Below, in pieces: positions 35,923 through 46,701 of a stretch of 64,000 bases of DNA (position 1 is its first letter; every line of letters starts with the position of its first letter). A program made the position numbers and the translations under genes. The stretch is from Gymnothorax reevesii (Eukaryota > Chordata > Actinopteri > Anguilliformes > Muraenidae), in the NCBI GenBank assembly GCA_029721435.1, contig CM056580.1:29134367-29198366 (forward strand), read 5' to 3'. The notes beneath the pieces were generated by a model, which saw only the letters and a program-made list of their open reading frames with translations, was not told the DNA's origin and made no database searches.

Positions 35923-37569
35923 CAGGGTTGGTATAAGGTCTTGAAAGTCTGGAAAATGCTTGATTTTAGCCATTATGTTTTCAAGGTCTGGAAAGTTCTG
36001 ACTTTGAATATACTTCTTGAAAAGTGCTTTATTTTGAAAATAATCTGTCGTTTCATATCCACACACGACATTTTTTAATTTATTGTGTATTTATTAATCA
36101 TTTAAAATATCAAATGAAACAATTTTGTCATATTTGCTTGTCTCTTGGCATCTCACATAAGACACAGAGCCAACCGGAGCTTGATTCCATGTTTAGCTTA
36201 TAGATATTCTTTTCAGTAGAGCCGAGGGTCATTAACTAAGGTGAAAATGCTGTAAGATCTGGATACATTATGAACACCACTGGGAATGCTCAACATTGAA
36301 AGCACCTGTGCCTGCAAATATGAAGGAGAGGAATTATAATTTTATGGTGAGTTTCTCCTTGCATACGGTATTCACTATTTAACATAGCGAGTAGTTTCGT
36401 TTACATCCATCTGCATGGTGAATATTAGGTCAAGAAGTCACACTGATCTTCCCCATAGAGCAATGAGGTGACTACATCACTGCTACTAACCTTCTAGTGT
36501 CAGGAGTAAAATAGATAGAAATTAGGTAAAAGTTTAGTTCATAAACTGGCCCCATTCATCACCAGACAGAAAAAGAACAATTGCCACAGTAAAATCCCAG
36601 CTGGTATTGATCATCTTACTTACAAATGGTAACCTTTTGTATTGGCTGATAAATCGTATTGTGAAAGTGTATAATGGGATTCGGACACTTTGCAGCATTA
36701 CTCAAATTAGAATTACAACATTAATTCCAAAAAAGTTGGGATGCTGTGTAAAATGTAAATAAAAACAGAATGCAATGATTTGCAATCTCATAAACTGACA
36801 TTTTATTCACAATAGAACATAGACAACATATCAGATGTTGAAAGTGAGACGTTACCATTTCATGAAAAATATTGGCTCGTCTGAGAAAACAAAGTCAATG
36901 CTTTGTTTGTTAGTCATTAGCTACTTTTGGAAATCCATGCAACCTGCAACTTAAGTCATAGCAGGCTACAACTAGCAAGCAAACATGTGGTGTTAAGAAA
37001 TTTATAAAGAACTGCAAATGGCGATTATTTCACTACTTTGCTAGGGTCAATGACACAGGTAATCCTGCCCAGGACTATCATAAAACTTTTGTACGTGTCC
37101 ATGTTGAAAATAGCATCTATTATTCTCAGAAGGAAAGTTTTTTTTTTGTGTTCACTTGTCACTCGTAGCATGGTAAGACATCTCTCTGTTGATCCCTTAC
37201 TCTTAAAACATGGGTCTCAAGTTGGAAGGATTCAAATAGTCCACAATGACCACAACCACCTCCCCCCACTCCCTATTATGGGGTTATTTCAGGTTATGCT
37301 CTTAGTTTGTGGGTTTGACCTGCCAGATGCGGGTCACTTTGGGGCTATGTAAAAGCAGCAGGCATTAAAAAGTAATACAATCAAAATTCATTTGAACTAC
37401 TGGTAAAATAAAGTGGCAATTCTGTAAACAACATTTTTCCGCAATTGCATTTATTGTAACAGTTTAGATGTGATGATGACGGCTTTTAAGTGGAAATTTT
37501 TGGTTGAGATACCTCGAAAGTGCCAGTAAAGTGCTTGAATTTTATTCCTAGAAATCTGTATGAACCCTG
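35923..37569. mobile_element. Possible hAT-like element, non-autonomous, 1.65 kb
   Basis: The left end reads CAGGGTTGGTATAAGG followed by 'tcttgaaagtctggaaaatgcttgatttt'. The right end, inverted, reads CAGGGTTCATACAGAT with 'aattcaagcacttt' further in. CAGGGTT ends and the 'ggaaaatgcttga' and 'agtgcttgaa' texts in inverse orientation suggest a pair of hAT ends. The flanking octamers (aggatcag and gattaggc) are only partly alike, so the duplication is not secure. There is no transposase inside, and a Tc1 end fragment is nested at 36719. Confidence 0.5.
36719..36876 (+). mobile_element. Tc1 left-end fragment
   Basis: 'ttaattccaaaaaagttggg' is followed by 'gaatgcaatgatttgc', 'cattttattcacaatagaac' and 'catatcagatgttgaaa'. 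This is the same left-end layout as at 30442-30653. It stops after 'catgaaaaatattggctc', short of the inner direct repeat. Confidence 0.82.
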
Positions 37570-38166
37570 GATTAGGCCTCTCAATCAGAAGGAAATTTTC
37601 AAAATAATTCACCCTGATTTGAGCATCGCTGGCCACAATGGTTGGAAGAAAAATCATGTCAAATCAAACAGACTGCTTATTTCATATTTCATATCTGTAT
37701 TGGATTTCCTACCAGAGGAGTTCAGTGTGAGCCAGTTCTAAAATCTATGGCAATTCAGACTAAATAAAGTATTTTTCATTTATTTTCCATGTTATATTCT
37801 TAATTAAATGCTTAGCATGCAGGCTCTGGACAGTGCGCCGAAGGTGAGCAACAACAACCATCCACCATTGGTGTTCCTCATTAATTTTGGTCCTATTTAC
37901 TTTAATGCTTAGTTACTACTTTTTATCTATTTCATATTAAAAGCCTTATTTTTATATTTCTTGATAAGTCTATATACATAACATACAAAGACAGTACTTT
38001 GCAGTTATGATATGAAACATTTTATTGTTATCTAATCTATATCTAAACCAGTGTTGGAGTATACAGTCAGTTAACTCATTTGCCTAGTTGCAATTTGTGG
38101 GGAAAAAAAAAAATTTGAGTGAACAAAGGACCCCAGGAGTGGTGTAGTTCATCCCTGCCATAGGTT
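37570..38166. other. No gene recognised
   Basis: AT-rich spacer without coding or transposon signal. Confidence 0.5.
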
Positions 38167-38170
38167 TTAA

Positions 38171-38705
38171 CCCTATAATGCCCCCTGTATCATATATGAT
38201 ACACCAAATTTGAAGTACTATGTCCACCTGGTAAGATGCAACACAACCACGACTGCTCACTGTATCATATCTGATACACAGTGCTGTGACCTGGAAGTAA
38301 GAAGTGAGATTACAGGAGTCTCTCCCCTAGTCACTCACTTCGAGGTAGTAGCTCCCATGTGAATAGGAATTCATGAATTTCCTTGGATTTTGGCTGTGAA
38401 GTTTGGCATTCCAAGGTAAATATTACACAAAAAACTTATTCTTATACATGTTAAGGGATGGCTATAGATAGTAGAGAGCATATAAATAATTTGAAATTTC
38501 GAGTGTCGAGTTCTGGAGGGGTGCTGATTTTTGGCTGTATCAGATATGATACTTCTGGAATTAGAAGTTCTGTTCAGCAATATATATTTTGCGGTCACAA
38601 AACCTAATGATGAACAGTGGATCTGAATATTACCCTTCAATCCTTCAAAAATATTACTGGGTCATATTTTTCCCATAATGATGTCTGTGTCTGGGCATTA
38701 TAGGG
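38171..38705. mobile_element. piggyBac-like MITE, 535 bp, TTAA target
   Basis: The 13-bp perfect terminal inverted repeats are CCCTATAATGCCC, with TTAA outside both ends (38167-38170 and 38706-38709). Inside are three near-identical palindromic boxes. TGTATCATATATGATACA lies at 38186-38203, a variant at 38261-38278, and an inverted, imperfect variant at 38536-38553. They are candidates for subterminal transposase-binding sites. There is no transposase frame. Confidence 0.9.
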
Positions 38706-38709
38706 TTAA

Positions 38710-40282
38710 TATGCATTACGGAACTGAGAGATTGGGAGAGGAGTGGCGCATGTACAGTGTAGCTTTTCCCGCTGAAGCATGTGTTTTCCTTTTGGTCATG
38801 CATGGACATGCCCAAAGCTGTGAGTTACGATTTCACAAGCCTGCCAGTGCCTCTCTCTGGAGATCTTGCAAAAACAGGGGAACCTGCAGTCACTGCGCTG
38901 AGGCGGGATGCACACCCAGCCCCTGTGCCCCCATCCCTTCTCTCCCACTCACAGAGTCTCCCTTCGGGCTTCTAATCCGAAATGACAGGGCTGCAATCTG
39001 CCTGGCATCCATTGGGGCCAAGGTTTTATGACAAAAAAATGGGTCATGTGACCCCCCTGGTCTTTCATCTGTTTTTCAGCATTTTCCATGTGCCTGAAAA
39101 CTACACATTGTGGACTCATTTTACTTGTTGTATAGCAATCATTTTATTATTTGCAATTATTTACTGGCAGTTCAACAGCAAATATGCGTGTCTTCGCTAT
39201 TGTGTTTGAGCAGCACCAGGCCAATGCATGCCTCGTCCGTAGCAGCAGATTTGGGTGTCAGAAGATTATGAAAACCTAGTCTGCATGCAGCTGTCATTAA
39301 ACAGACTGAATGTGATGTCAAGTCTGAGGGTCATAGCAGAGTGATGCAGCTGTACAGCTGATAACCTCTCCAAACAGCTTCACAGGCTCTCACTAATGCC
39401 AAATGATAATAGATTTCTTATGTCCAGATTTGGAAATATCCCGAGCGGCCAGATAAAGTTGTCCATTACTTTAGTTGGCTTGATCACGTTCTGCCTTCCT
39501 TTGGGACAAACGTTTGCACTTATTCTAATTGCTGTGTCATCCTGTCCGAACATGTGTATGTGTGTTATGGGTCTGTGGTGGAAACAGTCCCCGAGTAACA
39601 ACCTCTCTTCCAATGCCAGGTCATGACTTCATCTCTGCTTGAGTCAACCATCCTGGCTGATTCAGACATAGGAGACTGATCCAAGAAAAGGAAATGGAAT
39701 TCAGTGGAGATTCATGCAACCAACTAACAGGATTGGCTCCCATGTGGCTATGCGTATGGATGTGATCTCACCAATGCTAATCCCTCGACAGAACACTTGG
39801 GGGAACTGTGAGAAACATAAACTGGAACAAATTTACATACCTCATCTCCTCCACCTATCTAAACATCAGGGAACAGTCAGCGGCACTCACAAAATTTTCA
39901 GAAGTTACTGAGCTTAACTCAAGCATTTACATTTAGAAAAATAAGGGCGATAGTGACGAAATGAGAACCTGATTGGTGGAAATGTTTGTGTTCATTCACG
40001 GGCTGAGCATTCCACACCACTATTGCAATAGAAAAACCACATCCACATAAAGCTTTAGCCAAAATAGTTGAATTTGTTCTTTCCTTTTTTCCGTTTTGAC
40101 TTACGCATGAGAAATGTAGTCATGACGGTGTGATTTAAAATGAAAAATATGACCGTGCTAATATGTGCATTATGGAGTTCACAATGCTTTAGAGAATGCA
40201 GTTATGTCCCTCTGGGTGCATACTCAAGCTTTAGCCTCTGTTTGGAGAATTGCTCGATGACTGTTTCGCTGTGTCCCTAGAA
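38710..40282. other. No gene recognised
   Basis: No exon could be supported. A GC-richer patch at 38830-38960 gives open frames in two registers without any domain. Confidence 0.5.
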
Positions 40283-40585
40283 CAGGGGTGGGCAATTCTG
40301 ATCCTAGAGGGCCAGTGAATACTCTGGTTTTTATTTCTGGTAATTATCCTGATTAATTGAGCTTATGAGTTGGAAACACAAACATAGATTTGCGCATAGA
40401 TTAAGCCGCAATGAAATGATACATTTGGGGGAGACAAGAGTGATAGTCATTTGTGATTCTTTAAAGAAATCCAGCAGAAATGTCTGATTTCACAAATTAT
40501 TTTGGCAAATTAAGACAATAACCTGTTAAGGGCAGAGGTTGATGTGAAGACCAGGGCCATATACGGCCCTCGTTGCCCACCTCTG
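40283..40585. mobile_element. hAT-like MITE, 303 bp, 8-bp target duplication
   Basis: The left end is CAGGGGTGGGCAATTC and the right end is the inverse of CAGAGGTGGGCAACGAGG. A perfect 8-bp duplication 'ccctagaa' lies at 40275-40282 and 40586-40593. 'agagggccagtg' near the left end mirrors 'ggccctcg' near the right end. These are classic hAT non-autonomous features. There is no coding sequence. Confidence 0.92.
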
Positions 40586-40593
40586 CCCTAGAA

Positions 40594-41263
40594 TCTCAGG
40601 CTAAACCGATGATTCAACCAGGAGCTATTATCTCAGTATCTTGATTCCTTGTACATTTTTTTCGTACTACTATCAATGTAACCCTTCTATTAGCTATACT
40701 AATACATGCCGAGGCATGCGGCAACGAGAGATATGAAACTAAAAAGTGAAGATGAAAATGTTCACTTTCATGCCCTGGCTTGACACTAGTATACAAAAAA
40801 ATCTTGACGCAAAGAAAGTGGATTTCTCTGTGATGGAGTGTGGAATGCTCTTAATCTTAGTCAGCCAATGTCATTCTCACTTGTGCCTGCATGTTACTAG
40901 CAAGTATTATGTTTCTTCAGCGTTGCGAAACATGACGTGCATTGGCAGAGATGTTGCAAGCTCTGAATTGACAAGCACCTGATTGTTACATAAACAGGTT
41001 TAGGGCAATGTTTCCAGGATGGAGCATTTGTGGTTAATCACTGTTCATAGCCTTAGGGAGTTTTAAGTCGACAGCTTGTCTTGTGTTTCTTGTTTACAAT
41101 AACTTCAGGCATGGAAGAATTTGCAATGCATTTTGGGTATTGATGCACTTTTGAAAGGTAGGTAATATCTGTGCAGATGTAGCTGGTGCATTTGAAGAGT
41201 CATTTGGCTTATTACAGAGTTATGGCTGTTTTAAGAAAAAGATTACTTCATTTTTAAACATGC
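40594..41263. other. No gene recognised
   Basis: Unremarkable AT-rich sequence. Confidence 0.5.
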
Positions 41264-44187
41264 TTAAAGGGTACCTATTATGCTGATCCTTCTTTTAATA
41301 CATATTAGTAATGTTGTAATGTTGGTTGTCCATACTCAACCTCTGTAAAGTTTCTAAACATAAATAAATAAATAACGTTCTAAACATAATAAAGAGGTTT
41401 TGCCGTAATTCAAGAACGTGATTTCTTGAACGTGATTTCCTCTCTGAACCGCTCCTCCTGAGATCTTTGCGAGATCTGAGCAAAACCTGACGTCAGGTTG
41501 TGCCGTCCAATTAGTACAGACTTAGCCAAAGCCAATCACGGCGCTGGACCTGCCCACATCGGAAACTAGTCAAGCAGACATGAACAACCGCGGATCATAC
41601 TATGCCTTAGTAGCATCTACACTTCCAGAAATACAAAAGAAGAACCGCAGATCATTTGAGGTGCAGTTTTGTCAGTATCTCTCCCAAACCTGCTCGTCCG
41701 TTTCATCATGGGCAGTCATAACATTGCTTGACTGTAGCCACTACAGTTGAAGTTAACCTGGGAGGTGCAGTTAGACCAGATATAGGTTTTGCAGAGCTTG
41801 AGGCGCGTTTTTGGGTACTTGTGAAACGATCACTTAACTTATCCATTACGGGGGTCGGTCTGATACTTCTCCAGTACCTGGGCAAGCTCTCTGATGCTAC
41901 AGGTGAAAGCAATAGGGAAGCGCACTGGCTATAATGTGTCTGGTATATCAAACGATTAATCTGCATTGCCGTTGATTGAATATTAAATCTGCGATTGAAT
42001 ATTAAATTCTTTCCTGTAAAAGTGATCGATTCCCTAGCTCCACATAAGCAACGGTTCACGCAAACGGAACTTACAGTCTGTAAAACCAGTATTATGCTCA
42101 AAACATAACCGGAACTCTATCTAGCTCTTGCACACTATCCATAACGCGCGCATTCTCCGCGAGGCAAAGCTGGTCATTCTGACGCAATGAGTAAACCTTT
42201 ACTGCGGGCAATTTCCGAAAAGGCTGTTTAGCCTGGAGCTTATGCCCCTCCATCATATACCAGCACAGAAGCTGTTCATTTCTCCATGCTAACAACACAC
42301 CACAGCTATGCACATGAAACAGCAGGTCCTTATAATACACACCTAAGCAGTCCATAAGCTGTTGGTCTTCTTTTTGCTGCTCCTCTCTGTCTATGTTTCC
42401 CTCTAAACTCAGACCCACCGGATTTCTACGGTCTCCGGTCTACACATGGGTATGTCGACCCGTCTACAAATGTGTCTGTATGTAGTGGATTCTAGCTTTC
42501 CCTGCATCCTAGCTATAGAATAGAAAAAGCGCTATACTCATAACTGTTGCCATAGCAAACTGTAGCCGATAGCAAATTCAAGCTTGAGCTGCCAGAATTT
42601 CTCACTGCGTCCTCCACTTTCACCGTTGCGCTTATTAGTTCATTAGATCTATATTCAAGTATAGCGTTAGATTGCGGAATTTGCCCGCTGATTCCTTGGC
42701 TCAGATGGCAGCCGTGTCTCACGCATATATAATATATATAAGGAACACTAGATTGCTGATAGGGTACGCTCAAGTGAAGCATCTGTTAATACACCCGGAA
42801 GTAAAATTTGCACGTAGACTCCCATTCATTTTCGCCTACTTGAAAATTAAATTTTCAAAAACACTTGCGTGTGAGTCGGTATTATTTTGGTATCGCTGTG
42901 CAGCGCAACATTTTCTGTCCCTAAATATGTGCTTTTTGGCGAATGGAAAGTGGCACACTTGATAAAGGGAAGATCAAAATTTGACTGTGTCAACGTTAAA
43001 GTGCGAGCAGAAAAGTCTAGTTAACGTGTCCGAGGCTTTTAATGACCCTCTGAAAAGATAATTGCTTGGATGTTTTCACTGTTATAAGAAACGTCGATGA
43101 ATGTCCGTATACGTTATCAAATTACTCTCTGCTTTCCTCACTTCATTGTCCCCTGGTTGAGCGTATTTGCCGTCAACCGAATTGTTCATATTGAATCATA
43201 TAGCTAATGCCGATGTTGTCAAAAGGAAGCGCTAGTTAACTCTGGCTACTCCTTTACTAAGCTTCATCTTTGCCTCTGTCCCATTATAGCACTGCTCTCA
43301 AAAAATAATCACTGCACACCACGGATCGAGGGTATAGAGAGGTTTTTTTCTCCTGATTTCTAACAACCAAGCCTTTCTCCCCTCCTTGTCTTTTGGAACT
43401 ATGTATAAACAGACAAAGCAACTTGTCCACTGTTTTAAATATTATGCAGGTACGAAGTTCTGTCACTGAATGTCAATTAGAAATAGTTATCTAGTTAGCC
43501 ACCTTGTTAATTTTATTAACTGTTAAGTCTATGAAGTCCCCACAACGTTACGAATACCAAGGTAGCGCGCTGGTGACCGTTATCAATCGCTCGCGTTTGC
43601 TTTCAGTCAGTGGTCTATTCAAGTCATTGGGATGGCTAATTAGCTAGCAAGCACGGGAACGCAATTTTTTCCTATTAAAGTGACAAATTTGTGTTTCTAC
43701 GTTAATTTACGCATGAAACATTTTATTACAGCCTTTCAAATGAATAATGCTGCAAAAGGCAGCCGCATCTCAGGATTTTAATGCTTATATTGACTAATTT
43801 GAAATTGGCCTCATAGGAAACCATTCATTTTTTTGAAGAAGTTGGGAGTATCAATATGGTGGCCGGGTGCTTCACTTTGGGTAATGTAAATATATATATC
43901 TATGGTCTCAAGTTACACTCTGGGGAGGTGGACCCTGAAACTGCGTTCTGCAGCCTCGTCCCGGCCAACTCCGCCCTCCACAGAGAACAAGTGGGCACAC
44001 GGGGAGTGGGGGCCATAGCGGAAGAGCCGCCCCAGTGAAGCGTTTCAGGCAGAGACTACAATGGACTACAAATGGGTTTTTTTTTTACAAAGGACCCTGT
44101 TTTGGACTTTGAACGATCAGGAGTACTCTAGGGGAGTCCAAGATCAAAATATAACCTTGGAAATATAGTAAAATAGGTCCCCTTGAA
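41264..44187. mobile_element. Probable ISL2EU-like DNA transposon, decayed, 2.9 kb
   Basis: The left end TTAAAGGGTACCTATTATGC and the inverse of the right end, TTCAAGGGGACCTATTTTAC, match over most of 20 bp. They resemble ISL2EU-type ends as I recall them from fish. The left subterminal region contains 'gcaaaacctgacgtcaggtt' and 'caatcacggcgctgg'. The right one contains 'ctcaagttacactctgggg' and 'ccaactccgccctcc'. The interior is CpG-richer than the flanks. Minus-strand open stretches (42101-41706, 42418-42098, 42782-42513) and a plus-strand start at 41580 show no motif that I can tie to a transposase. The element is called from its ends only. Confidence 0.55.
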
Positions 44188-45525
44188 TGTCAGCAAGTCT
44201 GCTTCACTTCACTCATGAACTATGTGGGAAATTAAATAATCATATTGTACTTTTGCATAGCTGTGCACATTCGTGTTTGAGTAATCGTTCCTGGATTCTC
44301 TGTTTAAAAAACTTATCTGAGGCTTATCCTTGGTGTTATTGATTGTGTTTCTGCGCATTCATAAGCCTTTTTAAATTGACCTTTTCAGATATCCTTGCAG
44401 CATCAGGGTGAACTCCTGTTGTGTGTTCATAGACTTTCTGAACACCAACTGGTTAAGTTAAGGTGTTTTGGAGGGCAGTTTGTGCAACCAGTATTTCATC
44501 TCATGGACTCAGGATGGAAATGGAGGGACAGAATTGAGTATCTAAAAGTTGCAAAAAAATAAAAAAAGATTGTTCTTTGATTTGAACGTCTCAGTAATAT
44601 TTGATTTATGAGTCTAAAAATTATAATTTTGCCCAGTTACCTGATTTTTTATCTCTGAGGTGAAAAGCTCACATATGTCAATAACTGTTCATATCTTAGT
44701 CATTGTGTGAAGTACAAACTGAATAATAATGAGACAGCATAGAGCTTTATGTATTTAGATCTGACAAGCTCAAAAAGAAGTTCTCATCTTGCCCAGTTGA
44801 AATGACGAAATCCGTATTTCAGATGTTCTTATCTATATTGTCCAGCGCTATTGTTTAAATTTACACAAGCCTGTATCAGAAGGTTTACTGTTTGTTATGA
44901 CAATAGGTGGCTTTTGGGTCTGACCAATCATCACAGTGCCTTGGGCACAGTTGTCTCAAATTCTATTACATCATTCCCTGAGTTATTACGCAAAGCTGCA
45001 TTTGGTTTTCGCCACAGATTACTCGACAGTTGCAAGTCTTTTGTTCTGTGTGTTCCTGTTGAAGGGCTTTTTGTATCTGCTTCTAGCAGGGAGGGCACAA
45101 TCTGCTGTAAATTTGTTTTATTTGTCGCTCAGCGGTAGTGTAGAAGGCTGCAAGTAAAAAGCAAAAAGTTTTGTATATAATATATAGTGTACATATTATA
45201 TTAATTTGGACTCTTCTTTTTCCTCTTCTTTTCCTAAATAATAATAATAATAATAATCTAATTATTTCTCTTCCTCTCCCAATTTTCCCATTTGCTGTAA
45301 ATGCAATCCTCCAAAATGAGGATAAAGGGTCACTCAAAGGTCCTGTGTGAGATTCTCTGGAGGTATGATGCAAGTCTTCCTCATGGCTATTTGACAAATG
45401 TTTCCCCAGTGAGTCATTCTAATAGGCTTGGGAGATTCTGAAGGCGAATCCCTCTATGAGAACACTTATGATGGCCTGGCGTTATCACAAGGACAGCAGA
45501 CTCTCTAAACCTCTCCTTAACCAGT
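44188..45525. other. No gene recognised; AAT microsatellite
   Basis: AT-rich. An (AAT)n tract of about seven units lies at 45238-45257. No exon signal. Confidence 0.55.
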
Positions 45526-45572
45526 TTAATCCCACTGGTCACATTTGTGACCGATTTTTTTTTTTTTTTTTT
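45526..45572 (+). mobile_element. Possible single end of a piggyBac-like element
   Basis: TTAA at 45526-45529 is followed by TCCCACTGGTCACATTTGTG, in which GGTCACA and TGTGACC form a short palindrome, and then an 18-base T run. It resembles the other TTAA-bounded ends here but no opposite end was found. Confidence 0.35.
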
Positions 45573-45805
45573 TAATTCTGGAACCTCTAAAACCTTTACA
45601 CTAGAACCTGTTGGCCACTTTGATCATGAAATCGAAAAATACATAAAGTTTATGGGTTAGGGAGGTCTTAGGAGTCAAAGGGCTAGGTCATGCGGTAATG
45701 GATTTACAAAATTGGTGTGTTTTGTATCATAGCTCTAAAACTAAATAAGATAGAGTTGCAATTTAAATGGCTTTGTGTAGGTCTTCTCAAGCACTTCAAA
45801 AAACA

Positions 45806-45945
45806 AAATAGCCAATTTTGTTCATTTGATTTATTTTGGGTGAAAACGGCAAAAAATTGGTCAGTTACAAACTTGTAACTCCGTTACCGACCAGTTTTTT
45901 GCCGTTTGCACCCAAAATAAATCAAATGAACAAAATTGGCTATTT
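45806..45945. repeat. Near-perfect 57-bp inverted repeat (long hairpin)
   Basis: The left arm is 45806-45862 and the right arm 45889-45945. They are reverse complements at 55 of 57 positions. The 26-base spacer holds a further palindrome (AGTTACAAACTTGTAACT), so almost the whole 140 bp can fold back on itself. There is no clear target duplication at the outer edges. A transcript of it would form a long duplex. It lies about 0.9 kb upstream of the lhfpl2 start codon. Confidence 0.95.
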
Positions 45946-46200
45946 ACCTATCAGCAAGAAAGACTCCATTTGAATAAAGTGGAGCTAAGATGGCAGCTAT
46001 TTGGATAAGATTGTGTTAAGTGAGAAGTTATTTGAATGGAGCAGTACTAATACTCTGTATTCCACAGTTGTTTCCCAAAAATACCTCAAAAGGGAGGGGG
46101 GGGCAGGAGTTTCCTGGTGTCTGAGAGATTAACGGTAGTTTGGAGAGAGACGACTCGGGAGTGCGTGTCTGTGTGAGAGCAAATGTGTCAGAAGGCTCTG

Positions 46201-46263
46201 TGCTGACTCAGAGTCCTTCTGAAGTGGGCGGTTCTGCCTTCCCCCTCTGCTAGCTTATATATT
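46201..46263 (+). promoter_or_regulatory. Candidate proximal promoter of lhfpl2
   Basis: In order: TGCTGACTCAG at 46201-46211 (a perfect AP-1 TGACTCA inside a Maf/NRF2-type half site), a GC box GTGGGCGG at 46224-46231, and TTATATATT at 46255-46263, a TATA-like box. A start about 30 bp after the last would fall near 46290, in the pyrimidine-rich lead before the lhfpl2 exon. The pyrimidine tract ending in CTTTAG at 46321-46326 could instead be a splice acceptor, so this is a hypothesis. Confidence 0.4.
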
Positions 46264-46348
46264 CTCTCTTATTCATCCACTTACTAGTTTTCTTTCTCTC
46301 TCCCACTCCTTATCTCTCTGCTTTAGATCAGTTCTCCGTGTCAACATA

Positions 46349-46381
46349 ATGACCTGGAGGACCTGCTTCAGTGATGAGTAG
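46349..46381 (+). promoter_or_regulatory. Upstream ORF 1 (10 codons)
   Basis: ATG at 46349-46351, ten codons, TAG at 46379-46381. It overlaps the start of uORF 2 in another frame. If the whole 5' UTR is in the mature mRNA, it could lower initiation at the main start. Confidence 0.45.
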
Positions 46382-46511
46382 CATCAGAGGTGGTGTTCAG
46401 CTGGAGAGAAACACCACCACACCACCCACAGATCTCCTTTTCCAGGGAATTACTCCACAGAATCTCCCACAAATCATCATCAGTAAGGAAGAGCACTGCT
46501 GTATTACTTAG
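46374..46511 (+). promoter_or_regulatory. Upstream ORF 2 (45 codons)
   Basis: ATG at 46374, 45 codons, TAG at 46509-46511. It begins MSSIRGGVQLERNTTTPPTD and shows no known domain. It ends 190 nt before the lhfpl2 ATG, leaving room for reinitiation. Confidence 0.45.
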
Positions 46512-46701
46512 AGCTTCTGCCTGCGGAGTGATCACGTTGAATTCTATTTGACCAGAGCAGCGTGAAAATTAACACTATTTTTCACCTGACGAAAAAGGAA
46601 TACAACTTACTATCTGAGAGGAGGATTTTCCAAGAACACCTGAGAGCTTCAAACCCCCCAAAAAACCCGTTTTCGTTCTTGCCAGAGTAGAAACAAGCAC
46701 C

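Larger units (their letters stand above)
46327..46701 (+). other. Probable lhfpl2 5' UTR
   Basis: The region directly precedes the lhfpl2 start codon. A strong pyrimidine tract and AG at 46321-46326 suggest that an exon begins at 46327 and runs into the coding exon. A second possible acceptor, 'cgttcttgccag' ending at 46685, would leave only 16 nt of UTR in the coding exon. In that case a weak donor (CA/GTAAGG at 46483) could end an upstream exon. The two readings cannot be separated without transcript data. Confidence 0.55.

Noticed and set aside
36160..36720. Possible transposase inside the hAT-like element
   Set aside because: No hAT dimerisation or catalytic motif could be read in any frame.
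38781..39031. GC-richer open frames as a possible exon
   Set aside because: Two registers are open at once and neither has a domain or good splice sites.
41706..42782. Three minus-strand open frames as possible exons
   Set aside because: No domain or splice logic could be recognised, and they fall inside the probable ISL2EU-like element.
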